10,885 nt of DNA from Hyphomicrobiales bacterium (GTDB taxonomy: Bacteria; Pseudomonadota; Alphaproteobacteria; Rhizobiales; TMED25): the NCBI GenBank assembly GCA_016780665.1, contig JADHLM010000035.1:1-10885 (forward strand). The letters run 5' to 3'. Position numbers and translations under genes: made by a program. Shown piece by piece: positions 1 through 7,521 of the stretch. Each line of letters opens with the position of its first letter. The first letter of the stretch is position 1. The notes under the pieces are model-generated. The model was not told the origin of the DNA. It did no database searches and worked only from the letters and a program-made list of their open reading frames with translations.

Positions 1-713
1 CCATCAGTATCCATTACTTGCAGACCAGGTTCTTTAGCTAATGGTAATATTGTCATAAATCCTGTGTCAGCATGTGCGCCAAGACCAAATTCTTTTTCCT
101 CAACAAATTCTACTTTAGGATATTTTGCGAGACGAAAGTAACTATATAGTTCTTCAAAATGTGGCTCAAAAAAGTTATCCTCAACATCCAAAGCTTCGGC
201 CCATACAGGAAGTAGTTTCTTACACATATTGATAATACCATCCCAGTAATCCATTACGTCTTCTTTGAAATTATCCATTTCTGGCCACTGGTTTTTGCCA
301 TAAAATTGTTTACCTGCTTTTACATTAGGATGGTCATCTGGATATTCTGTTGCTAAAACCAAGCATTCAACAGAGTCGGTTTTTGTATGCTCTTCATACT
401 TGGAATGAGTTAGTATGGTTGCTTTTGATGGTATGTAACCACGCTGGTTTTCATTAACTTTGATGTCCATTTTGAAATCAACATCTTTATCATGGAATTT
501 AATTATTTGTTCTTCCATTTTTTCAATCTTTTCCTGAGGAATCCCGTGATTTACAAGGCACATAAATCCAAGTGTTTCAGCCGCTTCTTTCCACTTACCA
601 GCAAGTTCTCTAATTGCCTCACGATCACCATTCATGATTGGTGCTAAATCCATTACCGGTAATTCTTTATGCGGATAATTTATATCTCTTGCGTCAATTT
701 TTCCTGAGTTCAT
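1..713 (-). CDS. 2-oxoglutarate/Fe(II)-dependent oxygenase, isopenicillin N synthase-like (partial, C-terminus outside window)
   Basis: Read from the complement: an ATG at 713-711 opens a frame that stays open to base 1, giving 237 residues without a stop, so the C-terminal part is missing. GAGG lies seven bases before the ATG. The N-terminal half matches the DIOX_N-type domain: 'LPVMDLAPI' near residues 18-26, then 'LGFMCLVNHGIP' near 48-59, the usual 'GFF.v.NHGIp' signature. The start of the catalytic jelly roll is present, with the HxD iron ligands H214 and D216 in 'GLGAHADTGFMTIL'. The second iron histidine and the RxS motif that binds 2-oxoglutarate would lie beyond the edge. Family members hydroxylate, desaturate or cyclise small molecules using O2; the substrate here is unknown. 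The gene is divergent from the dehydrogenase/amidase operon, so it may belong to the same pathway, but this is inference. Family assignment is strong, function weak. Confidence 0.88.
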   Translation of the reverse strand, partial: MNSGKIDARDINYPHKELPVMDLAPIMNGDREAIRELAGKWKEAAETLGFMCLVNHGIPQEKIEKMEEQIIKFHDKDVDFKMDIKVNENQRGYIPSKATILTHSKYEEHTKTDSVECLVLATEYPDDHPNVKAGKQFYGKNQWPEMDNFKEDVMDYWDGIINMCKKLLPVWAEALDVEDNFFEPHFEELYSYFRLAKYPKVEFVEEKEFGLGAHADTGFMTILPLAKEPGLQVMDTD

Positions 714-735
714 TTTTTTCCTCGTTCTTTGTCTA

Positions 736-764
736 TTTAGAAACTACTTAAAATAACGTATCAA
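736..764 (-). promoter_or_regulatory. candidate sigma70-type promoter for the oxygenase gene
   Basis: On the minus strand TTGATA (764-759) is followed after 17 bases by TCTAAA (741-736), upstream of the ATG at 713. The -35 box matches the consensus at five of six positions and the -10 box at four. The surrounding DNA is very AT-rich, so chance matches are likely. I found no equally good promoter for the rightward operon in 714-860. Confidence 0.35.
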
Positions 765-860
765 AAATTAAATTTGTTTACTATCATCAAAAATAAGTTG
801 ATATATTAAAGCAGATTTAAATTGTTAATGAAATAAAAAAATCAAGTATAGAGGTTAAAA

Positions 861-1739
861 ATGTCAGAAAAAATTGGAATAATTGGTCTTGGTATAATGG
901 GGTCAGCCTATGCTAAGAATCTTACAGCGGCTGGCTATGAGATTATTGGCTTTGATGTAAACGAGGAAAGATTTGAAGCTCAAGGGAATGCAAGAGTCGT
1001 GAGAGCTTCATCTCCAACAGATGTAGTCAATCAAGTTGACAGAGTTATCACATCTCTACCACATCCAGATGCATTAATGGCGGTTGCAGATGAATTATCA
1101 AAATCTGGAAAAGAAGTGATTATTGCAGATACTTGCACACTAAAAATATCAGATAAGTTAAAGGCGAGAGATATCCTTGCTGAAAAAGGAATAACCCTGC
1201 TTGATTGTCCTGTAAGTGGAACCGGTCACCAAGCTTGGGCAGGAGATCTTGTCATTTTTGGAAGTGGAGACCAAGCCTCTTTTGATAAAATCAAGCCTGC
1301 ATTTGAAAAAATGGGCAGGGAGGTTCATTTTTTAGGTGAGTTTGGAACTGGGTCTAAAATGAAATACATAGCTAATTTATTAGTAGTTATTCATAATGTG
1401 TCATCAGCTGAAGCAATCACATATGGTATTAAAGCCGGAATTGATCCCCAGCTTGTATACGATGTCATTAAATCAAGTGCCGGATCATCTAGAATGTTTG
1501 AGGTTAGAGGGCAGATGATGGTCGACAATAAGTATGATGAAAATGTATCTGCTAATCACTACATTACAAAAAAAGATATTTCTGTAATATTAGATTATGC
1601 TGACCAGATGGGTTGTCCCACACCGTTGCTATCCGTTGCAGGTGATATTCATAGAGCTGCAATCGCCCAAGGTCGAGCCCTTGAGGATACTGCATCAGTG
1701 TGCGCTGTAACAGATCAGTTAGCTGGTGTTAAAAGATAA
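861..1739 (+). CDS. NAD(P)-dependent beta-hydroxyacid dehydrogenase (3-hydroxyisobutyrate dehydrogenase / tartronate semialdehyde reductase family)
   Basis: The 292-residue protein has the family's normal length. The N-terminal Rossmann motif 'GIIGLGIMGSAYAKNL' (residues 6-21) carries the GxGxMG nucleotide-binding signature. The substrate-binding segment 'DCPVSGTGHQAWAG' is at 115-128. The catalytic block 'GTGSKMKYIAN' (162-172) follows the pattern GxGxxxKxxxN, making K168 the expected catalytic lysine; the first of the two usual asparagines is alanine (A171). Relatives reversibly oxidise a beta-hydroxy acid to the semialdehyde, or reduce it, in the cytoplasm. Known substrates include 3-hydroxyisobutyrate, tartronate semialdehyde, sulfolactaldehyde and 2-(hydroxymethyl)glutarate, and the sequence does not decide between them. 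GAGG at 851-854, six bases before the ATG, supports this start. It is the first gene of the five-gene block, 19 bases before the amidase start chosen here. Confidence 0.9.
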   Translation: MSEKIGIIGLGIMGSAYAKNLTAAGYEIIGFDVNEERFEAQGNARVVRASSPTDVVNQVDRVITSLPHPDALMAVADELSKSGKEVIIADTCTLKISDKLKARDILAEKGITLLDCPVSGTGHQAWAGDLVIFGSGDQASFDKIKPAFEKMGREVHFLGEFGTGSKMKYIANLLVVIHNVSSAEAITYGIKAGIDPQLVYDVIKSSAGSSRMFEVRGQMMVDNKYDENVSANHYITKKDISVILDYADQMGCPTPLLSVAGDIHRAAIAQGRALEDTASVCAVTDQLAGVKR

Positions 1740-1758
1740 AATAAGATTGCGAACCCCA

Positions 1759-2712
1759 ATGAAGCATTATCTTGAAGCAAAATATGATACAGTACATTGG
1801 GGTATACTTTCATCTGATATAGAACCTGTATTAACAATAAAAAGTGGTGATCATATCGAGATCACCACTGTTTCAGGACCACCAGAAGTTGCTGTAAATT
1901 GTCCATATAAAGTCAGAGAGTCTTTGCTAGAAATTCACAAGAAAACATTTCGAGGAACCTTGCAAGGTGGACACATATGTACTGGTCCAATTGAAGTAAA
2001 TGGATCAAAAAAAGGAGAAGTTTTACAAGTTGAAATTAGCTCTGTGCACCTAGACTCGGACTGGGCATATACAGGTATTGCTCCTTTAAAGGGAGCCTTA
2101 CCGGATGATTTCAAAAATAAACATATCACATATCTAGAAATAGATAAAAAAAATAAAATTGCAAAAACCCCATGGGGAATGAATATCGATCTCGATCCAT
2201 TCTTTGGGGTTATCACAACTGCACCGCCAGTTGAGTGGGGAAAATTACCAACGGTGCCGCCACGAAAGAATGGTGGCAATATGGATAATAAAGAATTAAA
2301 ACCCGGATCGACATTGTATCTTCCTGTTTTTAATGATGGAGCATTATTTTCAGTTGGCGATGGACACGGCACTCAAGGTGATGGAGAAATTTGCACAGCC
2401 GCTGTTGAAATGGACATGCGCGGTGAGTTTATACTAAAAAATAGAAGCGATATGTCTCTTGAGTGGCCGTTTGCAGAAACTCAAGATTTTTTGATCACTA
2501 TGGCTTTCGATCCAGATCTTGATGAATGCGTAAAAATCGTTACAAGAGAAATGATCAAATTTTTAAATTTATATGGTGATTTATCGAGAGAGGATGCATA
2601 TACTTTATTGAGTTATGTTGGAGACTTGAGAATTACTCAAGTGGTAAATGGTAACAAAGGAGTGCATTTGATGCTGCCGAAAAAATATTTCAACAAAACA
2701 TTTAAAATTTAG
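1759..2712 (+). CDS. acetamidase/formamidase family amide hydrolase
   Basis: The protein has the hallmark blocks of the FmdA/AmdA family (PF03069): 'HYLEAKYDTVHWG' at the N-terminus, 'VSGPPE' near 38-43, 'GPIEVNGSKKGEVLQVEI' near 76-93, 'GGNMDNKEL' at 172-180 and 'GDGHGTQGDGE' at 200-210. Family enzymes hydrolyse short amides such as formamide or acetamide to the acid and ammonia in the cytoplasm. The ATG at 1759 is chosen because relatives begin almost exactly at the 'HYL' segment, giving 317 residues. A GTG at 1726 would add 11 residues and overlap the upstream gene by 14 bases. Neither start has a clear ribosome binding site, so translation may be coupled to the upstream stop at 1737-1739. 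The neighbours suggest the amide is made from, or attached to, a hydroxy or keto acid; this is inference. The family is wide and real substrates vary. Confidence 0.9.
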   Translation: MKHYLEAKYDTVHWGILSSDIEPVLTIKSGDHIEITTVSGPPEVAVNCPYKVRESLLEIHKKTFRGTLQGGHICTGPIEVNGSKKGEVLQVEISSVHLDSDWAYTGIAPLKGALPDDFKNKHITYLEIDKKNKIAKTPWGMNIDLDPFFGVITTAPPVEWGKLPTVPPRKNGGNMDNKELKPGSTLYLPVFNDGALFSVGDGHGTQGDGEICTAAVEMDMRGEFILKNRSDMSLEWPFAETQDFLITMAFDPDLDECVKIVTREMIKFLNLYGDLSREDAYTLLSYVGDLRITQVVNGNKGVHLMLPKKYFNKTFKI

Positions 2713-2723
2713 GGAGACTCAAT

Positions 2724-3788
2724 ATGTCAAAAAAATATGAAATCTTAATACTAGGGGCATCATATGGCTCATTACTTGGAATTAAATTAGCACTAGCAGG
2801 ACATAACGCAGATCTAGTCTGTCTTCCAGAAGAAGTTGAGCTAATCAATCAGGAAGGTGCAGTTGTGAGATTACCAATTCGTGACAGGGATGTGGTTATT
2901 GAATTAAGATCAAAAGATTGTGATGGTGTTTTGTCTGCTCTCGGACCGAATGATGTAGATTTAAATAAATATGATCTTATTGCGTTAGCAATGCAAGAAC
3001 CACAGTATGGATCTGATGAAATAGCAAAATTACTAAAAGATATTGGGCAGAGTCAATTACCATGTATGTCCATAATGAATATGCCTCCATTACCATACAT
3101 TGCAAGAATTGAAAATTTAGATACCAGCAAATTACATGGTGCATATACCAAACCTGATGTATGGCAATATTTTGATCCAAATTTTATGACTTTATGTAGC
3201 CCAGACCCACAGGCATTTAGACCGCCTGATGAAAAAATAAATGTTCTACAAGTTGGTCTTCCAACTAATTTTAAGGTTGCTCGGTTTCCATCTGATGGAC
3301 AAACAGAAATTTTAAGAAATCTTCAGGCTGATATTGAAAATATCAAATATAATTACCTTGGTGAAATGATAGAATTGCCTGTGAAGCTAAAGGTTCATGA
3401 GTCAATATTTGTTCCTCTTGCTAAATGGAGTATGCTTTTAGCTGGGAACTATAGATGTGTAAAGCCTGAGAATGCCGTTGCAATAAAGGAAGCGGTGCAT
3501 GCAGACATTGATCTTTCAAAAAAGATTTATCAATGGGTCAGTAGTATTGCAATAGAATTAGGTGCAATTGAAACGGACCAAGTCCCATTTGAAAAATATG
3601 CAGCAGCAGCAGAAAGTTTAATCAGGCCATCATCGGCTGCTCGAGCATTATTTTCTGGTGCGAAGAATATTGAGAGGGTTGATAAATTAATGAAACTCAT
3701 TGCCACCCAAATGGGTAAAGATACTAGTATTATTGACCCAATAATTACTGAGGTTGACAGAAGATTAGAAATCAATAGAAACTCATAA
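2724..3788 (+). CDS. ketopantoate-reductase-like NAD(P)-binding oxidoreductase
   Basis: The 354-residue protein opens with a beta strand and a glycine-rich loop 'ILGASYGSLLG' (residues 9-19), as in ApbA/PanE ketopantoate reductases. The C-terminal half resembles the PanE helical domain. A lysine and asparagine in 'AKWSMLLAGN' (K234, N242) sit where the family has its catalytic K and following N. A segment 'RPSSAARALFSGAKNIERVD' (301-320) parallels the usual 'sSM..D...gr.tEid' block, with S304, E317 and D320. The middle (about 110-215) is longer than in standard ketopantoate reductases of about 300 residues and has no motif I recognise. A strong AGGGAGA ribosome binding site lies just before the ATG, 11 bases after the amidase. 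It probably reduces a 2-keto acid or oxidises a 2-hydroxy acid within the operon's pathway. A role in pantothenate synthesis is unlikely in this context. Confidence 0.7.
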   Translation: MSKKYEILILGASYGSLLGIKLALAGHNADLVCLPEEVELINQEGAVVRLPIRDRDVVIELRSKDCDGVLSALGPNDVDLNKYDLIALAMQEPQYGSDEIAKLLKDIGQSQLPCMSIMNMPPLPYIARIENLDTSKLHGAYTKPDVWQYFDPNFMTLCSPDPQAFRPPDEKINVLQVGLPTNFKVARFPSDGQTEILRNLQADIENIKYNYLGEMIELPVKLKVHESIFVPLAKWSMLLAGNYRCVKPENAVAIKEAVHADIDLSKKIYQWVSSIAIELGAIETDQVPFEKYAAAAESLIRPSSAARALFSGAKNIERVDKLMKLIATQMGKDTSIIDPIITEVDRRLEINRNS

Positions 3789-3810
3789 TCAAAAAAGGTT
3801 AGGGCTACTC

Positions 3811-5460
3811 ATGAGAGTTGTTGATGCAATAATTCGGGTACTAAAAAAAGAAGGAATTGATTATCTTAGTTGTTTTCCAACTACACCAGTAATAGAAGCA
3901 GCTGCTCAAGCTGATATACGTCCAATAATTTGTCGTCAAGAGAGAGTTGGTCTTGGTGTATCCGATGGATACAGCCGTATAACAAATGGAAAAAAACTAT
4001 CAGTATTTGCAATGCAATATGGCCCCGGTGCCGAGAATGCATACCCTGGTGTTGCAACTGCGTTTAGTGATTCAACACCTATGTTGATATTGCCACTAGG
4101 ACATCCATTAAGCAGAGATAGAGTTTTCCCTTTATATTCAAGTCTAAAATCTTATGAGAGTATAACAAAATATATTGAGCAAATAACAACACCAGAAAAA
4201 ACCATTGATGTTATCCGGCGGGCAATATCAAGCACTAGAATTGGAAGGCCAGGGCCAGCAATGGTTGAAATACCTGAGGACATGCTCAACAAAGAAATTG
4301 AAGAAAGCTTAGTTGAACAATATAAATCTGTAGATTTTGTACGATCAAAAGCAAACGATGCAGACATAAGCGCAGTTTCAAAAATAATTTTAGATGCAAA
4401 GAACCCAATTATTATTGCGGGTGCAGGCGTACTTTACTCAGAAGCCTCCAAGGAACTTGAAGAGCTAGCATCATTATTGCAAATTCCGGTAATGACAACT
4501 ATGGAAGGAAAAAGTGCTATTTCAGAACGTCATAATCCATTGGCACTTGGAAGTGGATCTGGTGTTATGAGCGATCCTGTAGTTCATTTTATGAAAAATG
4601 CCGACGTAGTAATTGCACTTGGTACAAGCTTAACAAGGCATCCAATGGTCACAACTATACCACCAGGAAAGATAATAATTCATAATACAAACGACCCTAT
4701 TGATTTATATAAAAATTATAATATTGACTTTCCTTTATTGGGCGATACTAAGCTCGTAATTCATCAATTAATCGACTCTTGCAAAGATTATCTTGGCAAT
4801 AAAGTAATCCAAAATGATGTAGCTTCAGAAATAAGACGAATTAGAGATAATTTTTTAAATAATTGGGACCAGCATTTAAGCTCAAAAAATACTCCAATAA
4901 GTCCATACAGAGTAATTTCGGAATTCATGAAAAATATTGATCCAAGTGATGCAATTGTAACACATGACGCTGGTAGCCCGAGATATCAAATGATGCCTTT
5001 TTATCAATCTGATACACCAAGATCCTATATTGGATGGGGAAAATCACATCAGTTGGGTACGGGATTGGGACTTGCAATTGGAGCAAAGCTGGCATCTCCT
5101 GATAAATTTTGTGTCAACTTCATGGGTGATGCAGCATTTGGTATGACTGGGTTAGATCTTGAAACATCTGCCAGGTCTGGATTACCAATTACGACAATTG
5201 TTCTTAGAAATGAGACTATGGCAATAGAAACTAATCATATGAAGATTAGTCACGAAAAATATAGGGCGCGTGATTTAGATGGAGATTATGCTGAAATAGC
5301 TAAATCTTTGGGAGCATGGTCAACTGTTGTTAATGACCCAGACGATATCGCAAAAGCAATACTTGATGCAAAAGATAAGAATGAAGAAGGAAAGACTGCA
5401 CTAATACAAATCAACACATCAAAAGATCAAAATTTCGCTAATATGAGACCTTTTGGTTAA
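3811..5460 (+). CDS. thiamine-diphosphate-dependent enzyme, acetolactate synthase-like (2-keto acid decarboxylase/lyase/ligase)
   Basis: At 549 residues it has the full three-domain length of the acetolactate synthase/benzoylformate decarboxylase superfamily. The N-terminal pyrimidine-binding domain includes 'CRQERVGLGVSDGYSR' (41-56), where E44 is the catalytic glutamate that activates the cofactor. The central domain has 'NPIIIAGAGVLYSEA' and 'VVIALGTSLTRHP'. The C-terminal domain carries the diphosphate/Mg2+ motif starting 'GDAAFGMTGLDLETSARSG' at G439-D440 and ending at N467, the expected GDx(26)N spacing. Such enzymes decarboxylate 2-keto acids, split 2-hydroxyacyl-CoAs, or join two carbonyl compounds. 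Glyoxylate carboligase has valine in place of the catalytic glutamate, so the tempting pairing of that enzyme with tartronate semialdehyde reductase does not fit here. AGGG at 3801-3804 precedes the ATG, 22 bases after the previous gene. Class is certain, reaction unknown. Confidence 0.9.
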   Translation: MRVVDAIIRVLKKEGIDYLSCFPTTPVIEAAAQADIRPIICRQERVGLGVSDGYSRITNGKKLSVFAMQYGPGAENAYPGVATAFSDSTPMLILPLGHPLSRDRVFPLYSSLKSYESITKYIEQITTPEKTIDVIRRAISSTRIGRPGPAMVEIPEDMLNKEIEESLVEQYKSVDFVRSKANDADISAVSKIILDAKNPIIIAGAGVLYSEASKELEELASLLQIPVMTTMEGKSAISERHNPLALGSGSGVMSDPVVHFMKNADVVIALGTSLTRHPMVTTIPPGKIIIHNTNDPIDLYKNYNIDFPLLGDTKLVIHQLIDSCKDYLGNKVIQNDVASEIRRIRDNFLNNWDQHLSSKNTPISPYRVISEFMKNIDPSDAIVTHDAGSPRYQMMPFYQSDTPRSYIGWGKSHQLGTGLGLAIGAKLASPDKFCVNFMGDAAFGMTGLDLETSARSGLPITTIVLRNETMAIETNHMKISHEKYRARDLDGDYAEIAKSLGAWSTVVNDPDDIAKAILDAKDKNEEGKTALIQINTSKDQNFANMRPFG

Positions 5461-5470
5461 AAATAAAACA

Positions 5471-5476
5471 GGGAGA
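5471..5476 (+). promoter_or_regulatory. ribosome binding site that sets the start of the D-2-hydroxyacid dehydrogenase
   Basis: GGGAGA lies six bases before the ATG at 5483. The same frame is open from a TTG at 5453, which would overlap the upstream gene and add ten basic, non-conserved residues. The well-placed site and the family's usual N-terminus both favour 5483. Confidence 0.75.
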
Positions 5477-5482
5477 AAAAAG

Positions 5483-6505
5483 ATGGTAAAAATATTCATT
5501 CCACAAGAAATTTCAAAAGTAGCATATGAAAAATTAAAGACTATTGGAGATGTTACAATGTATACAGGTACTGATGGCCCAATGCCACATGATGAAATCT
5601 TAAAAGAGGTGACAGATAAAGATATACTTTATGCATTAGGCGAGGTTGAGTTTGATCGAGAAATTATAATGGCGGCTAAGCCCTTAAAATTAGTTTCGGC
5701 CATGCATATGAAGGCTACATTTGTTGATAAAAAGGCATGCTCAGAAAGAAAAGTACCATTATGCGGGATTCCAAATTTTGTTAGTAAGACAACTGCAGAG
5801 TTTACATTTGCTCTATTGATGTCCACAGCTTGGAGATTACCAGAAGCACACAGGTATCTCCAAGAAGGAAAATGGACACAAAATCAATCAACTTCATTTT
5901 TAGGGTCACGTTTATATGGTAAAACTATTGGTATCGTTGGTATGGGCGCTGTTGGTACAGGAGTTGCAAAACGAGCGGCTGCATGTGATATGAAGGTTAT
6001 TTACCATAAAAGGCAAAGATTATCAGCAGCAGAAGAATTTGTCCTTGGAAATGCTGAATATAGAGCAATTGAGGACTTATTCATGGAGGCAGATTTTGTC
6101 GTATTATGTACATCGTTAACTAATGATACAAAAGGACTAGTTGGCGAATATTTACTCTCACTCATGAAACCAACATCAATCTTAATTAATACCTCACGAG
6201 GGCCAATTCTAGATGAAGAAGCACTTGAAAATGCCCTCAGGTCTGGTCAAATATTGGGCGCTGGACTTGATGTATATGAGATTGAAGTTCCGGAGCAAAA
6301 TCCTGGACCAAGAAAAGGTCTTTATGAATTAGAAAATGTAGTAATGACGCCGCATATTGGATCTGCAGCAAGAGAGACAAGGGATGAGATGGCAATGAGA
6401 GCTGTGCATAATATAGAGAGATTTCTTGGTGGGAAACGCCCGTTTGATGTTCTTAATCCGGAAGTTTATGGTGAAGCTGCTAGCAATGATGAAGTAATTG
6501 GTTAA
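5483..6505 (+). CDS. D-isomer-specific 2-hydroxyacid dehydrogenase
   Basis: The 340-residue protein (counted from the ATG at 5483) has the family layout: a substrate domain at about 1-100 and 300-335 flanking a Rossmann NAD(H) domain with 'GIVGMGAVGTGVAKR' (150-164; GxGxxG at 153-158). The catalytic triad is complete: R239 in 'NTSRGPILDEEAL', E268 in 'GLDVYEIE', and H291 in 'TPHIGSA'. The glutamate is followed by valine instead of the usual proline. These enzymes interconvert 2-keto acids and D-2-hydroxy acids (glyoxylate/glycolate, hydroxypyruvate/glycerate, phosphoglycerate, sulfolactate and others) in the cytoplasm. At this length it lacks the regulatory ACT domain of biosynthetic phosphoglycerate dehydrogenase, which favours a catabolic role. 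It is the last metabolic gene of the operon, 22 bases after the ThDP enzyme, and may reduce or oxidise that enzyme's product or substrate. The substrate is not determined. Confidence 0.92.
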   Translation: MVKIFIPQEISKVAYEKLKTIGDVTMYTGTDGPMPHDEILKEVTDKDILYALGEVEFDREIIMAAKPLKLVSAMHMKATFVDKKACSERKVPLCGIPNFVSKTTAEFTFALLMSTAWRLPEAHRYLQEGKWTQNQSTSFLGSRLYGKTIGIVGMGAVGTGVAKRAAACDMKVIYHKRQRLSAAEEFVLGNAEYRAIEDLFMEADFVVLCTSLTNDTKGLVGEYLLSLMKPTSILINTSRGPILDEEALENALRSGQILGAGLDVYEIEVPEQNPGPRKGLYELENVVMTPHIGSAARETRDEMAMRAVHNIERFLGGKRPFDVLNPEVYGEAASNDEVIG

Positions 6506-6526
6506 TTAACTAATACACATACCGTT

Positions 6527-7204
6527 ATGACAGATGTAATGATTGAAAACTCATGGAAGGAGCACCTAATAGATGAGTTTTCTAAGCCTTACATGCGAGA
6601 TTTAAGCACTTTTTTGAGGCAAGAAAAAAGTAAAAACAAATCGATTTATCCGCCCAGTCATTTAATTTTCAATGCATTTGAACTAACAAAATTTGATGAT
6701 GTTAAGATTGTAATATTGGGACAAGATCCATACCATGGAAAAGGTCAAGCACATGGATTAAGTTTTTCTGTTCAGGACGGAATTAAGTTACCGCCATCTC
6801 TTCAAAACATCTACAAAGAATTAAATAATGATTTGGATATCCCAATATCAAATAATGGTAATTTATCAAGTTGGTGTAAACAGGGTGTACTTCTGCTGAA
6901 TAGTATTTTAACTGTTGAGCAGGGTAACCCCGCCTCTCACTCAAATATGGGATGGGAAAAATTTACAGATATGGTTTTAGAACTACTAAATAATAACAAA
7001 AGTGGGATTGTATATATCTTATGGGGGAAGAAAGCACAAGAAAAGTGTAGTTCTATAGATCTGAACTCTAATTTAGTTATACAGAGTCCACATCCATCGC
7101 CTTATTCTGCAAATAGTGGGTTCTTTGGGTCAAAACCGTTTTCAAAAGCAAATGAATATCTGAAATCAAAAAATAAGAAAGAAGTTAACTGGCAAATATT
7201 GTGA
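6527..7204 (+). CDS. ung: uracil-DNA glycosylase, family 1
   Basis: Removes uracil from DNA by cutting the N-glycosidic bond, the first step of base excision repair. Both signature motifs of family 1 are intact: 'GQDPYHGKGQAHGLSFSV' (65-82) with the catalytic water-activating D67, and 'HPSPYSA' (189-195) with H189, followed by the typical 'GFFGSKPFSKAN'. The uracil-recognition segment 'GVLLLNSILTV' (120-130) with N125 is present too. Length (225 residues) is close to that of E. coli Ung (229). The ATG at 6527 lies 21 bases after the dehydrogenase stop but has no recognisable ribosome binding site; an ATG at 6539 is a possible alternative start. It could be carried on the operon transcript by read-through, though there is no functional link to the metabolic genes. 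It ends three bases from the convergent DUF1289 gene. Confidence 0.97.
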   Translation: MTDVMIENSWKEHLIDEFSKPYMRDLSTFLRQEKSKNKSIYPPSHLIFNAFELTKFDDVKIVILGQDPYHGKGQAHGLSFSVQDGIKLPPSLQNIYKELNNDLDIPISNNGNLSSWCKQGVLLLNSILTVEQGNPASHSNMGWEKFTDMVLELLNNNKSGIVYILWGKKAQEKCSSIDLNSNLVIQSPHPSPYSANSGFFGSKPFSKANEYLKSKNKKEVNWQIL

Positions 7205-7207
7205 ACT

Positions 7208-7471
7208 TTATTGTGCTAGTTTTCTTTCTTTTATTAACGAGTTACCAGTTACTTTTTTACTTTTGTAGGACTCCTGAAATGCAGTTTTTTGCCAACCATT
7301 GAGCCTTTGTTCTATATCGGATAAATTCTTTGTCTTCCATTCTATGGATGTGTTTTCGTCACGCCAAATATTTTTTTCTTTTTGAGTTCTACCACAGCCA
7401 TAACAGTAGCCAGTAATTGGGTCCCATTTGCATACGTTAATGCATGGTGAGATAATATCAAAATCAGACAT
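7208..7471 (-). CDS. DUF1289 family small cysteine-rich protein
   Basis: The 87-residue protein matches the DUF1289 pattern at its N-terminus: 'SPCINVCKWDPITGYCYGCGRT' region with C10, C14, C23 and C26 in the arrangement CxxxC...CxxC, followed by 'W' and a helical stretch ending near residue 65. The four cysteines suggest binding of a metal or iron-sulfur cluster, but the family's function is not established to my knowledge. The last 20 or so residues are lysine-rich and look like a species-specific tail. An AGGAGG ribosome binding site at 7482-7477 (minus strand) strongly supports the ATG at 7471-7469. A promoter candidate lies just upstream. The gene is convergent with ung, with only three bases between stop codons. 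Confidence 0.88.
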   Translation of the reverse strand: MSDFDIISPCINVCKWDPITGYCYGCGRTQKEKNIWRDENTSIEWKTKNLSDIEQRLNGWQKTAFQESYKSKKVTGNSLIKERKLAQ

Positions 7472-7476
7472 CTATA

Positions 7477-7482
7477 CCTCCT
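7477..7482 (-). promoter_or_regulatory. consensus ribosome binding site of the DUF1289 gene
   Basis: The minus strand reads AGGAGG five bases before the ATG, the best Shine-Dalgarno sequence in the window. It fixes the start at 7471 and rejects an overlapping longer frame beginning at 7539. Confidence 0.8.
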
Positions 7483-7491
7483 ATCAAATTC

Positions 7492-7521
7492 TTGCGTTTT
7501 AATAATATATACATATATAAT
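7492..7521 (+). promoter_or_regulatory. candidate promoter of the DUF4396-like gene
   Basis: TTGCGT (7492-7497) and a perfect TATAAT (7516-7521) are separated by 18 bases, placing the transcript start about 25 bases before the ATG at 7552. The -35 box is weak (three of six), and AT-rich DNA raises the chance of false matches. Confidence 0.45.

Noticed and set aside
798..828. TTGATA at 798 as -35 box of the operon promoter
   Set aside because: No acceptable -10 hexamer lies 15 to 20 bases downstream. A second pair, TTGTTA-18-TATAGA, would overlap the ribosome binding site.
1935..2372. Long antisense reading frame opposite the amidase
   Set aside because: It lies wholly within a gene with strong family motifs and its translation shows no domain or membrane pattern of its own.
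861..5460. Glyoxylate assimilation via glyoxylate carboligase and tartronate semialdehyde reductase
   Set aside because: The ThDP enzyme keeps the catalytic glutamate that glyoxylate carboligase lacks, and there is no hydroxypyruvate isomerase or glycerate kinase in the block.
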